Part shown: one piece after another, positions 42,001-53,179 of the stretch | How positions within the stretch are numbered: position 1 is the first letter of the stretch | How the letters are laid out: each line of letters starts with the position of its first letter | From: Echria macrotheca | Lineage: Eukaryota; Ascomycota; Sordariomycetes; Sordariales; Schizotheciaceae | DNA length: 64,000 bases | Direction: 5' to 3' | Assembly (NCBI GenBank): GCA_030411725.1 | Contig: MU839833.1 | Location: 1,240,001-1,304,000 of the forward strand | Made by a program: the position numbers and the translations under genes | The notes under the pieces: model-generated | Databases searched by the model: none | Seen by the model: the letters and a program-made list of their open reading frames with translations, nothing else | What the model was told of the DNA's origin: nothing

Positions 42001-44027
42001 TGGTTTACATCAGAGGATCGTGGAAGGCGGCCAGGCAATTGCATAAGAGTTTGCTCCGCGGTGTCTTGAGCGCGCCGATTTCCTGGTGGAAGGATATACC
42101 CGTGGGCCGAGTCGTCAACCGCTTCTCGCGAGATATCAAGTCCATGTAAGTTGGCACCTTTTCTTTCTTACCAGGGCTTGTACATCGCCCTAGGAAAGTC
42201 GAAATAAATGAGGTGGCTGCTGACTTCGTGGAAAGGGACAACAACATTGGAGACATGCTTTACATCGTTGCAGACACGGCAGTAGGAATCCTATTCCGGG
42301 TCGGAGCCGCGAGCAGCATCCTACCAATCTTCATGCTGCCGGCCCTCTTCAGCGTTTCTATAGGTGTCTTTTGCGGCGAAATGTACACTAGAGCCGGCAT
42401 CGTACTCCAGCGCATCGTCCGGGCCGCCCACAGCCCGGTATTTTCGCAGTACAGCGACTCGATGACCGGGCTCACGGTGATTCGTTCTCAGCAGAACATG
42501 CCCGTCATTTTCTGCAACAAGCTCGCCCAGCGGATGCGGCCGCTCTCCCGCGCGCAGGAGGCTAGTTTCAACAGCAACCGGTGGATTGCCGTCCGCGTCG
42601 ACGCCGTCACGGCCTTTGTTTCTCTCTGCGCCGGTATCATCGCCGTGTGGAAATCCAGCTCTCTCGGCGCCGGCCTGGTCGGCTTCTCGCTTTCCAACAT
42701 TACGGGACTGAGCGGTTATATCTTGATGCTGGTCAGGTGTCTGAACCAGTTGGAAGTCGAGTTCCAGGGCGTGAGTTCTCGTGTTACACTGCATTCCGAG
42801 AAAGACTAATAATGCAACCAGTTTCAACGAGTGGAGGAGTATATCAAGCTCGAGCCGGAAGAGAAGCCCGAGAGCACCGAAGGGACGCTTGTGGCTCCCG
42901 CCGGCCCTTTGACTCATGCGGTCCCGGCCGACTGGCCTCGAACCGGCAGTGTTGAGCTGCGCAACGTCACCATCCGTTACGACCCCGACGGTCCCGACAT
43001 CCTCAAGGACATTAACCTCAAATTCGAGGCTGGCGAGAGAGTAGCCGTCATTGGGCGGACTGGTTCCGGCAAGAGCACGGTACGAACAATTTCTCCTCCT
43101 TTTTTTTTCTAGCTTCATTCTAACCTCCAAAAGCTCGTCCTATCCCTCCTCCGCTTCACCCACATAGTATCCGGCCAAATCCTCTACGATGGCATCGACA
43201 TCACCACGATCCCCCGAAAGCGACTCCGCCAAGCCCTCACCGTGATCCCGCAAGAAGCAGTGTTATTCAACGGCACGCTACAAACCAACCTCGACCCGTC
43301 CGGCTCGGTCCCCCCGGATATTCTGGAAAACGCCCTCGAATCATGCCACGGCATCGCATCCTTCCAATACCGCGGCAAGGACACTACATCCAACCCATCT
43401 GACTCTTCCCCGGACTCTGACACCGAACAACCAACCGAACAAACCCCCCTCCTCTCCTCCAGCGCCTCCACCGTCGCAGACAACGGAACGACAAACAAAG
43501 CCGGCACCCTAACGCTAAGCATGAAAGTAACCGCCAAAGGCGAGAACTTCTCCCACGGCCAGCGCCAGGTCCTCTCGCTCTGCCGCGCGCTGATCCGCAA
43601 GTCGCGCCTGATGCTCCTCGACGAGGCCACGGCGAGCATGGACTACGAGACCGACAGAGGGGTACAATCCGTCCTCCGGTCCGAGCTCAAATCCGATTCT
43701 CAATCATCCACACGCACGCTCGTTACTATCGCGCACCGGCTGCAGACTATCATCGACTATGACAAGGTCGTCGTGCTTGGAGGCGGGCGTGTGCTTGAGT
43801 TTGGGTCGCCTAGGGAGTTGTACTCCCGCAAAAAAGATTTTTGGGATATGGTTAAGCATAGTGGTGAGCAAAAGGTTTTGAGTCGGTATCTTGAGGGGGA
43901 TGATGGGGAGGACGGAAATGATGATGATGGGGATACCGAGGTTGGGAGTGACGGAACTGGGACTGGGACTGGGACTGGGAATGGGACTGGTAATGGGAAT
44001 GGGAATGGGGTGGATGGGTTGATTTGA
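39016..44027 (+). CDS. ABCC (MRP) subfamily transporter, Ybt1/Bpt1-like
   Basis: Six exons (39016-39110, 39174-41734, 41785-42145, 42194-42770, 42822-43079, 43134-44027) give 1581 residues. The topology is TMD0 (five helices from LVLVFGVILWVAA to LGASIVVAVF), TMD1, NBD1, TMD2, NBD2. NBD1: Walker A SGQSGSGKTS, signature LSGGQKSRVALARA, Walker B VVFLDDIFS, where the position after Walker B is Asp, as is usual for the degenerate site of ABCC proteins. NBD2: Walker A GRTGSGKST, signature variant FSHGQRQVLSLCRA, Walker B LMLLDEATASMD. NBD2 has a Ser/Thr/Pro insert of about 45 residues before the signature. The C-terminus ends in a Gly-Thr/Gly-Asn repeat. Such pumps export conjugates or bile acids, often at the vacuole. 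The first exon is inferred from donor GTATGT and matching phase. Confidence 0.92.
43953..44006 (+). repeat. GGGACT/GGGAAT hexamer repeat at ABCC 3' end
   Basis: Nine hexamers, mostly GGGACT and GGGAAT, encode a Gly-Thr/Gly-Asn dipeptide repeat at the C-terminus of the ABC transporter. G runs of three with 3-nt spacers occur on the coding strand, a G-quadruplex-capable pattern. Confidence 0.9.
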
Positions 44028-44222
44028 TTAGTTGATGTGAGGATGGTATTGGAGACATATTTGGAACTACTACTTGGGTATTTATTGTTGGAGGGTGATG
44101 AATGGATGGATCAGTCTCGGACGGGGGAGAGACTTTGGAGAGATACAAAAGGTTTTTTCTCGGTCATGGACAAAATCTCGATAAGATACACGAGAATCTG
44201 TCAGCGGTTTGGCATTAGCGAT

Positions 44223-44379
44223 CTAGCTGTAGCAGGATTCCAGTCGTTCGTACTCTGAACGTTGCGAATAAGAAACAGGAAGCATCACATTCCATTTTTT
44301 TTTGTATTCGGTTGACCTCCTCTCTATGATACATGGTGGGATTCACTTGCCAAGATAGCACCGAAGCTCCCCGTTAAAA
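44223..44379 (+). repeat. Dispersed repeat copy B, MITE-like
   Basis: Plus-strand copy of the repeat at 16070-16220, about 94% identical. The two copies are in opposite orientation and 28 kb apart. Differences are mostly C/T or G/A transitions plus variation in a T tract. It lies about 200 bp after the ABC transporter stop codon. Confidence 0.75.
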
Positions 44380-46270
44380 ATGGAAATAAAAATGTGACGA
44401 TTGTAGATAAATCCAGTTGGTTGGGATGGGAGAGAGAGAGGACTGGAGGTGCGAAAGGAGAGGTTGAACGTGGATAAATACTTCTAGGGGTCGTGATAAA
44501 GGGGAAAGGCGAGGTGAAACTGTGTGGACATAGGGCTAGGTTGTATGTACGTAACTGATCTGATGAACTTGTACGATACACGTAGCTTTGGACGATGAGA
44601 GAGATCTGGAGTTTCGAGTTGAGGTGCGAAAAAATCTGCTGGGCCTGGTATCTCTTGTCCCGGACCAGAACAAGAAAGTCTGGCCCATTTCCATGTACAA
44701 TTATGCCATCAAGCGGTTGTGTGTCGTCCTCCCTTTCCCTTTTTCCATGCACGACAACGAGTGACATGTATCCATGGTCTCTTGGCGGGCCAGATCGTGG
44801 CTTGGGGGCTGAATCGTAGAAAAAACCAGCCTGCGAACGACCTCCACGTGCCTGTAGTCTACTCGGTAGTTGCTGCCCTTGCCGCTTGCTGCCATTGTCG
44901 GGAGGACGCCCGAGCAGCATAGTTACAACCAAGACACATCAAATCCAACCTGGACTGCTTGTAAAGTGGGCAATGCATTGTGCAAAGTGACGCAGCGCGC
45001 AAGTAACCATGGAGCGCACAAGAACATTACCTTGATATACAGATCGAATGTTCGGCTCAACCGGATGGGCGTGGAGGAGATGTGTCATGGCCGGGTAACG
45101 AACCCGTCCGGACTACATTTACATGTCGTCTGTTTCCTTGGTACTGTGCCACGACATGTCTCGTTCCCTCGGGAATATTTGACAGAATAGGTAGGCGGGA
45201 ACACAAAGAAGTAGCCGTTCCCAGGCACCCCATATCAAGCTCCCAGGACACATTCGTCATAAACACGGCCGGGAGAGAAATCGACAATCAGACGACACCC
45301 ATATAATCCAGACGAATGTTAATAATTCGAGTTCAGAAAAAAGGCATACGTCTAGCAACGTGACTTCACACCGTCAGAATCTCAACGTCGTCGGGCTAGT
45401 TCCGCGCAGACAGATACGATAAGGCCGAGCCCGGTGAACACACGCCGCTCGCCAAGATAAGCGTTCGTCTCCTGCTTGGCTGGAGGGTAAATTTGCCCCA
45501 AAAGGGCGATTTGGAGCGATGAGCATTCTCCGACTCAGCACGCAAGGACGGACGTATCTGGATCTCGCCGTCCCGAGTCCCGACATGCCCATCGCCCATG
45601 AGAGAAGAAAGAAGGATGACGATAATCCAGACAGTGCATCTCCAAGGAGGTCAACACCCCCAACCAATCGTCCACGACATCAAAGCATAACGCCCCCAAA
45701 CAAAATAAACGTCCATAAAAAAAGAACGGGAAAGGGGTGAATAAAAAAAACAACCATCGTAAAGACACCCTATCAAAACCCACCAAAAGACACCTCGTAA
45801 ATCTTCGTTCATTACCCCTCCAAAACCCCCTCTCTCCTTCTTTTCAGTCTTCTAGGATCCAACTCCTTCAACACTCAAAACAAAAAAAGGCGCAGACGCT
45901 ACTGCAGAGGGGAAAACGAGCCGGACCAAACGGATCATGCAAACCCGGCTCCCCGAGGCACAGCACTCACACACACACAGGGCCACAGGCGAGCGAGCGA
46001 GGGAGCGGACGGGGTGCGGTGCGGGGCGGCACGCGGATGCTGCGGCCAAGCGGCAGCTAGTGTAGAGAGACCAGAACAGCGATTTTGCGGGCGCGCGGTG
46101 TGTGGTCGATCATCTTTCTGGCTTGAAACCCTAGTATCTGGATCGGATCAAGATCCCGTTGCTTCTGATTCGTCAGTCATCTTGCCTGTCTTGGTGTTTT
46201 TTCTCTGTTAAAAAAAACTTTTAGCTGCTTTCTGCCCCCATGAATAATGCACATCAGCCCAGCAGTAGTT

Positions 46271-46296
46271 AGCAGCAGCAGCACCAGCAGCAGCAG
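46271..46296. repeat. CAG-rich trinucleotide repeat
   Basis: Interrupted AGC/CAG repeat in non-coding sequence. No adjacent coding exon was recognised. Confidence 0.8.
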
Positions 46297-49200
46297 GAAG
46301 AAGGAAGAACCGTACATATTCATTCCTTCGCAAAAAACAAAAACTCAGGTATTGATATATGATTATATTTCTTGACCGACACTTTCATCCGACCGGACGG
46401 ACGACCAGAAAGAATCCAATGCCAACGGCGAAGAAAACGTCCTCTCGTTGGCGTCCTTGTTGTCGTTGCATGGCAGGCAGGCAGGTGATGGGGAAGCTGC
46501 GAAAATTAACCCCCCTGAATGGGCAAAGGCACAAACGCACAGCACTTTCGCCAACCCCAGAAAGCTGTGGGGCTTTGCCGATCTGGCCAATGACTGGGGC
46601 CAGATCCGATCTCTTGCGGGGATGCCATCAAAATTGAAGAACCGCTTTTGCCTTGTCGTGCCTTTGTTTTCCGCTACGGTTTACGTACCGGCCCTACCCA
46701 GAAACCCCTGTGACGAAAACTTGAACCACCAGCTGCGCAGCGCGTGGAGATTCTACGACTACAAAACTCCAGCTCGCAGGGCTGCTGCAAGTGTAGAGTA
46801 ACTACGGAATAGTGCACTACGCTCCACGTTGCAGCCGAGCCAACGTAAATAGAAAAAAGACAAGTTCTCGAGGGCCAAGATATCTTGGACCTCGGTATGG
46901 AAGCCTCAACGTTTTTTATTCCCTGATAAAACTCTCAGATAGTAAAATTGTTGTTGCAAAGTGATATCGGGCGGTCCGCGCTTGGCCGACCATTATTGGT
47001 TTCTTGAACGTCGTATTCGTCTCGTCCTGCCCAGTCGAGAAATATTTTACCTGATCGCAGTGCTACTGTTACACAGTGCATTTGTTCGATATCACTCTTC
47101 TTTCAAGGGAGAGAGAGAGAGTATGAAGACAAGGTGTCCGTCCCATCAACCGGCCGAGGCATGACATCCCAGATCCGATCTCTTTCTTTCTCGACAAAAG
47201 TCGTTGCCAAGCCCCGCCAAGATATCATATGCTTCGTTCTTGTCAGACGGACAAATGTTGTCCTGGCTGCCCAATATGGAAGAAAACAAGTAAAAGACAT
47301 TGTGAGCCGCAGTGGCCGGTACGGTTGGATATCGCGCGGCATATTATTACCTGTCCACTGTGTCACCGGCGGCTCGCTCAGGCACACACACATCCAAGCA
47401 GTCTCTCCTCGCAAGGCGTCTTCTTCATATCACCACGCGCCTCATCGGGAATATGATGTGCATGGCAGACAAAAACAGTTGCGATGCGGCGGCCACAGGG
47501 CGGGCGGTGCCGCACCACTGCTCCCCCGTCCGCGCTTGGCGTCCCTCAAGCCACGACGCCGGCAGTCAGTCGCGCTCGTGACGCCTTCACGATCCGATGC
47601 CGCCGGTAATTTGATTTTCTCTGCTTGCTTCCTCCGAAGACTGGCATAGCCGGCACTTTCTGGCTTCGCGGCAGCACAAAATTACCACCAACCCGAGCCG
47701 ATTCCGAAGGCGTTTGCTTCCTGTCTGGTTCTTGATCTCCACTCGCAGCAAGGTAGCCCGGCGTGCCAACGAGGCTAACTCGCACCTGACGGGCGCGATG
47801 TGACGGAAGAGTGGCCGAAGACAACCCGCCCGGCAATTCTTCTTCTTCCTCATATGTGTGAGCGGACGGCTCTCTCCGACTGGTAGGTCGCCGTCCAAGT
47901 CGCATATCTAACCGCCAGGAGTGCAGGTGTCACGAGCTTACCGAGTACATATGCTCGATTGAAAACCACCGGCTTGTCATCGAAAGTTTGTGATGGCCGT
48001 CCCGTAACGTCGAATTACAATCTCCATTTGGCCATTTGCCAGGTTGCATCGGCGGATGCTCAACCAACCGAAACCTGGTACCCGTTGGTTGTCAACGTCT
48101 GAGAAAAAACTTCGCCGGCTGCCGGACCCGACCTCGACCGGCTTGTGCCCGGTGACCGTTGAGACGAGCAATTCACGTAAACGTTGCAGCAGCAATGGAG
48201 TCGCCGTCTGGTCCTGGACGGGTTTGCATGTTCAAAACCCTCCTGTGACCCGGCCTTGGCCAATGCTCGTCCCTCGTCGGTCAGCGAGCAAAATGTTCTT
48301 CTGCATATGCTGCGCGGGGTTTCTGCACTCGACCATCATGCCAACGGATGAAGCTGCGCTGCTCCAACGGCCTCGGATTCTCATCGCATCCGCCTTCGAG
48401 AAAAAGAGAAACAGCCCGATCCGGCCCTCGGTCAGATCATGAGCCAACGATGCCACCGTTGCACAGCATGGCGAGCGACACTGAACTGAGAGGCCCGAGG
48501 CTGCCGCTGCGACGCTGCAGCCACAGAGCGGGAGACTACACGGGGCATGCGGCTTGAATGGCTGCCCGCTGTCGTCCGAGTGTCTCAATTCAGCCGGAAA
48601 TTCCCAGCCTCAAGTCTTGAACATGCCGCCTCTTCTGCGTCGTCAACCTCCGCTCGTCTTACCGATACTTTACACATCGGAATAAGGCCGTGCGGAGGTC
48701 GACCGGTTTCCGCGTGCGGCGAATGAACCTGGCGAGATTGGCGGCCAGACTCCCGATGCGTTGAAAGAATCCCAGGGTCCATGTCGTTCTCGAAGCCGGG
48801 CCGACAAAGAGACGGACCGGTGCCGTTGACGACGACGCAGCGACTGATTGGCAATCTAGTCGATACCAATGAGTTTTGCAGCACTTTATAGCAGCGTCAT
48901 ATAGGGTCGAAACCGCGTAGCTATTCTCGTCGCAGACCTAGCGTCGCGATAGACAGCGCAATCTCCAACTGCCTCTCAATGACACAGCTGGTAGGTGGAG
49001 AGAGTTGGGGGTGCACTCCCCGCCTTTCTCGCCAAGCCAACCAGCTTCCCGCCTTCTCCCCACCGCCTTACGCAGCCGGGGGGGAACGCTGTCTGACCCC
49101 CGCCCGTCGCTTGCTTCCTTCCCTGCCCCCCCGCCGCGTGCAGCCCTTGTCTGTCTGCGTCCTTGTCCGACGCAGAAACCACAGATTCGCAACCTCAACC

Positions 49201-49560
49201 CCGGGCTGTCTTGCTTGGCCTTGCTTCGGGGACGAAGCATCGCTGACTGAAACATGAGTGCAGAAGAGGTGGGCACTGCTGCAGACGCTGTCCAAACTGG
49301 CTACAATCGGCCGTCGTCTGATGAGTAACTGCTCCGTGTCTACCTGGGGAGCGGAGTCGATACCTGGCCGCTCTCTGAATCAAGGTTTGTTTCCGTGTAG
49401 CCAGGTTGGAGCCATGGTATCGAAACAATCATGCGTGTCTAACGACGCAGCCCCGCTCAGCGATCGGTCTGCACAGGTCTGGCCTCTCCGTGTCAGCACC
49501 TTAGCAAGGCCAGGACAGGCTTCTGTCGTCTCTGCAATCCGAGATTCATCGGGGCGATCT

Positions 49561-49605
49561 TGACAGGTCTGCGGTTGACAGGTCTGCGACTGACAGGTCT
49601 GCGGT
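49561..49605 (+). repeat. 15-bp tandem repeat, three copies
   Basis: Three consecutive 15-mers: TGACAGGTCTGCGGT, TGACAGGTCTGCGAC, TGACAGGTCTGCGGT. A diverged related piece (CACAGGTCTGG) lies upstream near 49473. The unit is in the upstream region of the coiled-coil gene at 50.3 kb. Confidence 0.9.
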
Positions 49606-50337
49606 GCTCCTAACTTGCTTTTTTACTGTGTAGGGGAAGAAACAGGATCAGGTGCACCCGCAGCAGTTGCGCAGTTGCTGCTGCCCGCATTTGATTCAAT
49701 CGGGCAATCGTCCATCAATCCCACGCCCAGCGCGGCACCACTGCCCCCCCGGCTTGGTCCCGTTGCTCCCGCAAAGGGCTGGCTGCCGCCTGCACTGCGC
49801 ACAGTGCACAGTGCCCAGCATTTCGCTACAAAGAATCACCTCCCCCAAAAGACCAGCCGGCTCCCGTCTCCGTAACCATTTTCCCCATCCTCGACTATTA
49901 GCACGGCCTGCCAGCGACTGAGCCTCAGGCGCTTCGACACAGTCAACAAACCATCGCCATCTCCAACAATTCGCTCATCGACAACTCGGTCTTGGCCCGA
50001 ATGTGCATTGTCCAGCGACTGACCATGATCGCGACGCTTTGAAATCCCGCTCCCTCTTCCTCGCCTGATCGACCGACCCCTATTCCTACCCTCCCACCCC
50101 GACCCTGTCTCCCATCCGCACACCGTCTCGACACTTTCATCCTTTTAGCCGCCCCACGATTGCGAAGGTGCCTTTTATCGCGCCGTAAAAACCCCCCTTC
50201 TACCCATCGGGATCTCTCCAAAACAAGTCGTCGCGTTGCTCAGGTACGAGTTTACCTAGCAAACGCACGCAACGCTTACCAAGACGGCCGGAATACGCAG
50301 AACCGCAGTGCTGGGCGGGGACGAGCCCGATCTTGCC

Positions 50338-51603
50338 ATGGACGCTCTCAAACACCTGATTGCCAACATTCCCGATTGGCTCAAGCGCCTCGAAGAGCTC
50401 AACAACCAAATAGAAAAGCGCCAGGCCCAGCTGGCTCTGATCGCCGAGCAGACCAGAGCCAAGTCCGGCGGGACGACGGCACCCAGGTCCATAAGGAATA
50501 AAGGATCGACCGAATCCCTCAAACCAAAAGGCGAGCCCGAGGCACATCCCAACCGCGAGGCCACACCTCCGCCAGAAGATGGAGTCGGTACCAAGCCCGC
50601 CGCCGAACAGCCTCCGCCGGCCAGTCCGGCCGAGTCGCAATCGCCCTCGGCCATTCAGCGGATGACGATGCAGGCTCGGGCCGCCGGGCAAGCGCGGGCC
50701 CGCCAGACGCTGCGACGGCGTCAGAGGTCGGATTCCGTCGTCAGCGCCGAGGGTGCGGCACCCAAGTTTCGCACCCGCAGCATGATTATCGTCTACTATG
50801 ACAGCTATGTCCAGCTTTTCTTCGAGGACCTGGTCAAGTTTGTTAGTAATAGCCGCAATATGATGCGCAAGGCCAAGATGGCCGCCAAGGTGGCGCAGAT
50901 CAAGCGGCTAGCCGAGCTCGAAATGCACGACGAGAGCGACGAGGAGACGTCAGACTCGGCGAATCCAGACGGGAATGCGCCCATTGAAGCTAACAACGTC
51001 GAGCCTGAGGAACAGCTGCCCAGCTTGCGCTACATGACGACGCGGCGAATGCAGTCGCCCGGCATGCTCATGGCGCAAGCCGCGCTCGGCCGTTCGATGT
51101 ACTCGAGAACGGCTCGCGGCGGCTTCGGGAGAGGCGGCGGTCTCACGGGGCTAGAGCCCATGAAGCCGGATATTTATGACGATCTCGACAAGGGGCTCGA
51201 GTATGTCCAGAGCATGTGCGAGCATGCGGCGCACCAGTTTCTGCGCGACGGCGATTGTGCCGAGGAGGTCGGTAATATCGAGCGGCGGCTAGGCGACACC
51301 AAGGAGTTGGCCGACCGCGAGATGGAGCGTATCCAGCGCGAGGATCCCGAGTCACTCAATAAGCCGGCCGAGGATGAGATGCGGGTTCGGAGTTATCGGC
51401 CGCCGAGCATGCGCAAGGACATTGGGAGCCCCAGCACGCGGAGCGAGACGAATCTCAAGGAGGGAGCTGCCAGCAGCCAAAAGGAAGCGACCAGGGAGAG
51501 CGTCTCGCCGAGCAACGAGCTCGAGGTGGATGAGGGGGTCGAGGATATGGACACCGAAGTGGTTCCCAAACTTGCCTACAAAAGCACGAGGATGATGACA
51601 TGA
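50338..51603 (+). CDS. Fungal coiled-coil protein of unknown function
   Basis: A single coding exon of 421 residues with a strong start context (GCCATGG). I do not recognise a named domain. The N-terminus is helical with a predicted coiled coil (PDWLKRLEELNNQIEKRQAQLALIAEQ). A Pro-rich disordered stretch follows (about residues 50-115). The middle has a hydrophobic, aromatic block (SMIIVYYDSYVQLFFEDLVKFV) and basic helix (MMRKAKMAAKVAQIKRLAEL). The C-terminal third has another acidic helical region (DIYDDLDKGLEYVQSMCEHAAHQFLRDGDC) and a Ser/Glu-rich tail. The ordered blocks look conserved and the linkers do not, which fits a scaffold or adaptor protein, but no function can be stated. A short 5' UTR intron is possible. 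Confidence 0.78.
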   Translation: MDALKHLIANIPDWLKRLEELNNQIEKRQAQLALIAEQTRAKSGGTTAPRSIRNKGSTESLKPKGEPEAHPNREATPPPEDGVGTKPAAEQPPPASPAESQSPSAIQRMTMQARAAGQARARQTLRRRQRSDSVVSAEGAAPKFRTRSMIIVYYDSYVQLFFEDLVKFVSNSRNMMRKAKMAAKVAQIKRLAELEMHDESDEETSDSANPDGNAPIEANNVEPEEQLPSLRYMTTRRMQSPGMLMAQAALGRSMYSRTARGGFGRGGGLTGLEPMKPDIYDDLDKGLEYVQSMCEHAAHQFLRDGDCAEEVGNIERRLGDTKELADREMERIQREDPESLNKPAEDEMRVRSYRPPSMRKDIGSPSTRSETNLKEGAASSQKEATRESVSPSNELEVDEGVEDMDTEVVPKLAYKSTRMMT

Positions 51604-53179
51604 GGATATTGATGGGACCTTTGGCCGACATCTACCCCTTTAGTATACCCCGCGTGCGCAGACCGAGCCTGATTCTGTGCTGGAGGATGTCATCACTACA
51701 TCATGTCGAGGTACCATCGCTCGTTATGGGTTTGCACGGGCCGGTTCGACTCGCTCAGACAGTACGAGCCACAAGCGGCAGGATATCACGAGTCGAGGTA
51801 TCGAAGATTAATTATGATCCGCGGAGAGAGAGAGGGAGGAGGAAGAAGAGAGTTGGGGATGGAGACGAATTGGATATGGACCCGAACTTATACCTAGCTA
51901 CGGCCATTTTAACGAATTTTCTTGAGGGTGGGTTAGGCATTTATAATTGGCAGGCATAGCATCGGAGTTTTTTTATTGTTATTCTTTTTGGTCGATCTAA
52001 TCACACACAGCGGGGGAGAAAACAAAACGACTATTTTTCTTTCGGAAAGAAGAGATTTATTATTGTCATTTTTTTGCTTGGGAGGGAAGGGAAGGGAAGG
52101 GAATTGGAGGAATGGATTGGGAGGGAGGGCGCTTTTTATAAAAGCAAATGGCATGATGGGAATGATATGGGAGATGGGCCTGATGAGTTGCTCATCGTGT
52201 TATTGAGAGTGGACGGGATGGACTTGGTAAAAGCGGGGGTTTTAGCTTCTCGGGTTGAGTGAGGACGAAGGAGGGATTTTTTGGGAGGGAGGCGTGTATA
52301 TGTGTCATGACTTAGACTTGACAATCAATGAGATGGCGTGCCTGAGGGCTAAGCTTTGTTTGGTTCGATTGTATTGCCGAGTTGTTGTTTCTTTTGGTGA
52401 TGTTTATGCTGTGTGTGGGGGGTAGTTCTCGGCTGGTTGGTGATTTGGAGGATGAATTCCGGAGTCTACGGGATAATCGTAGGATATACCGAATCATGGG
52501 AGGGACCCAAACGAGTTTGATTATGGGTGGAAGCCGTAGTCCTAGACTTAGTCTTCTTGGTAAAACGTGGGCTGTATCTGGAATACACTATGGACCTGGA
52601 CCTGGACTTGTGTTCAAGGGCTGCGTGTGTGTCTGTGTTGGACTGACCACGTCACTTTCAATGTGTCCCATGTAGATGACTGAGCCTACTACGTCCACGG
52701 AGCCCAGTGAGGAGAGAGTTTGTGTGGCAGAGACTTACTTTAGGTAGGAACTAGATATATAATCTGAGTGGGATTACCGTACCAAGTTGGTAAGGTAAGG
52801 CTTTGCTTGTCCAGCTTCCGCTCGTTCGTTCCCACCTTGTGTAGTAGAAATACACTTTTGTCTCTCGGGGATCTGCTGGCCAGATCTATGTCTGTTTCTA
52901 TTAGGTCTACACACCTCTCTGTCTTCCACGTAAATAGACTGACTGTTCCCACCAACGCCGATGACCATGCTTTGATGTGATGCGAACCATGCAATGAAAA
53001 TCCCATATCTTATTCCCTCTCTCCCCCCCGGTTACCTCGCTCGTCCTGGGGGCCATCCCGTCCAGGATATATACAGTATACCGTATACATCCTCTCATGC
53101 TTTAAACGACACACACAGCCCATCAAAGAATTCCCTGTCTCACCCAGACAGAACTCGCGAGTCCCAACAGAGGGAAACT
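51604..53179. other. Convergent intergenic region, 1.6 kb
   Basis: Between the 3' ends of the coiled-coil gene and PEX12. Contains GA-rich and GGGAA-rich runs (51820-51850, 52081-52125). No credible coding frame; likely two 3' UTRs and spacer. Confidence 0.45.

Larger units (their letters stand above)
44028..50337. other. Long gene-poor intergenic region, 6.3 kb
   Basis: The largest gap in the window, between the ABC transporter and the coiled-coil gene. It holds repeat copy B (44223-44379), a CAG-rich run (46271-46296) and a 15-bp tandem triplet (49561-49605). Open frames are short and overlap on both strands; none shows a known motif. A possible 5' UTR intron of the next gene (donor GTACGA at about 50241, acceptor ACGCAG ending about 50300) lies near its right end. 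No tRNA internal promoter pattern was seen. Confidence 0.4.

Noticed and set aside
45060..45115. Possible tRNA-like sequence (GGTAACGAACCCGTCCGG)
   Set aside because: No matching A box, no cloverleaf stems and no poly-T terminator in the right place.
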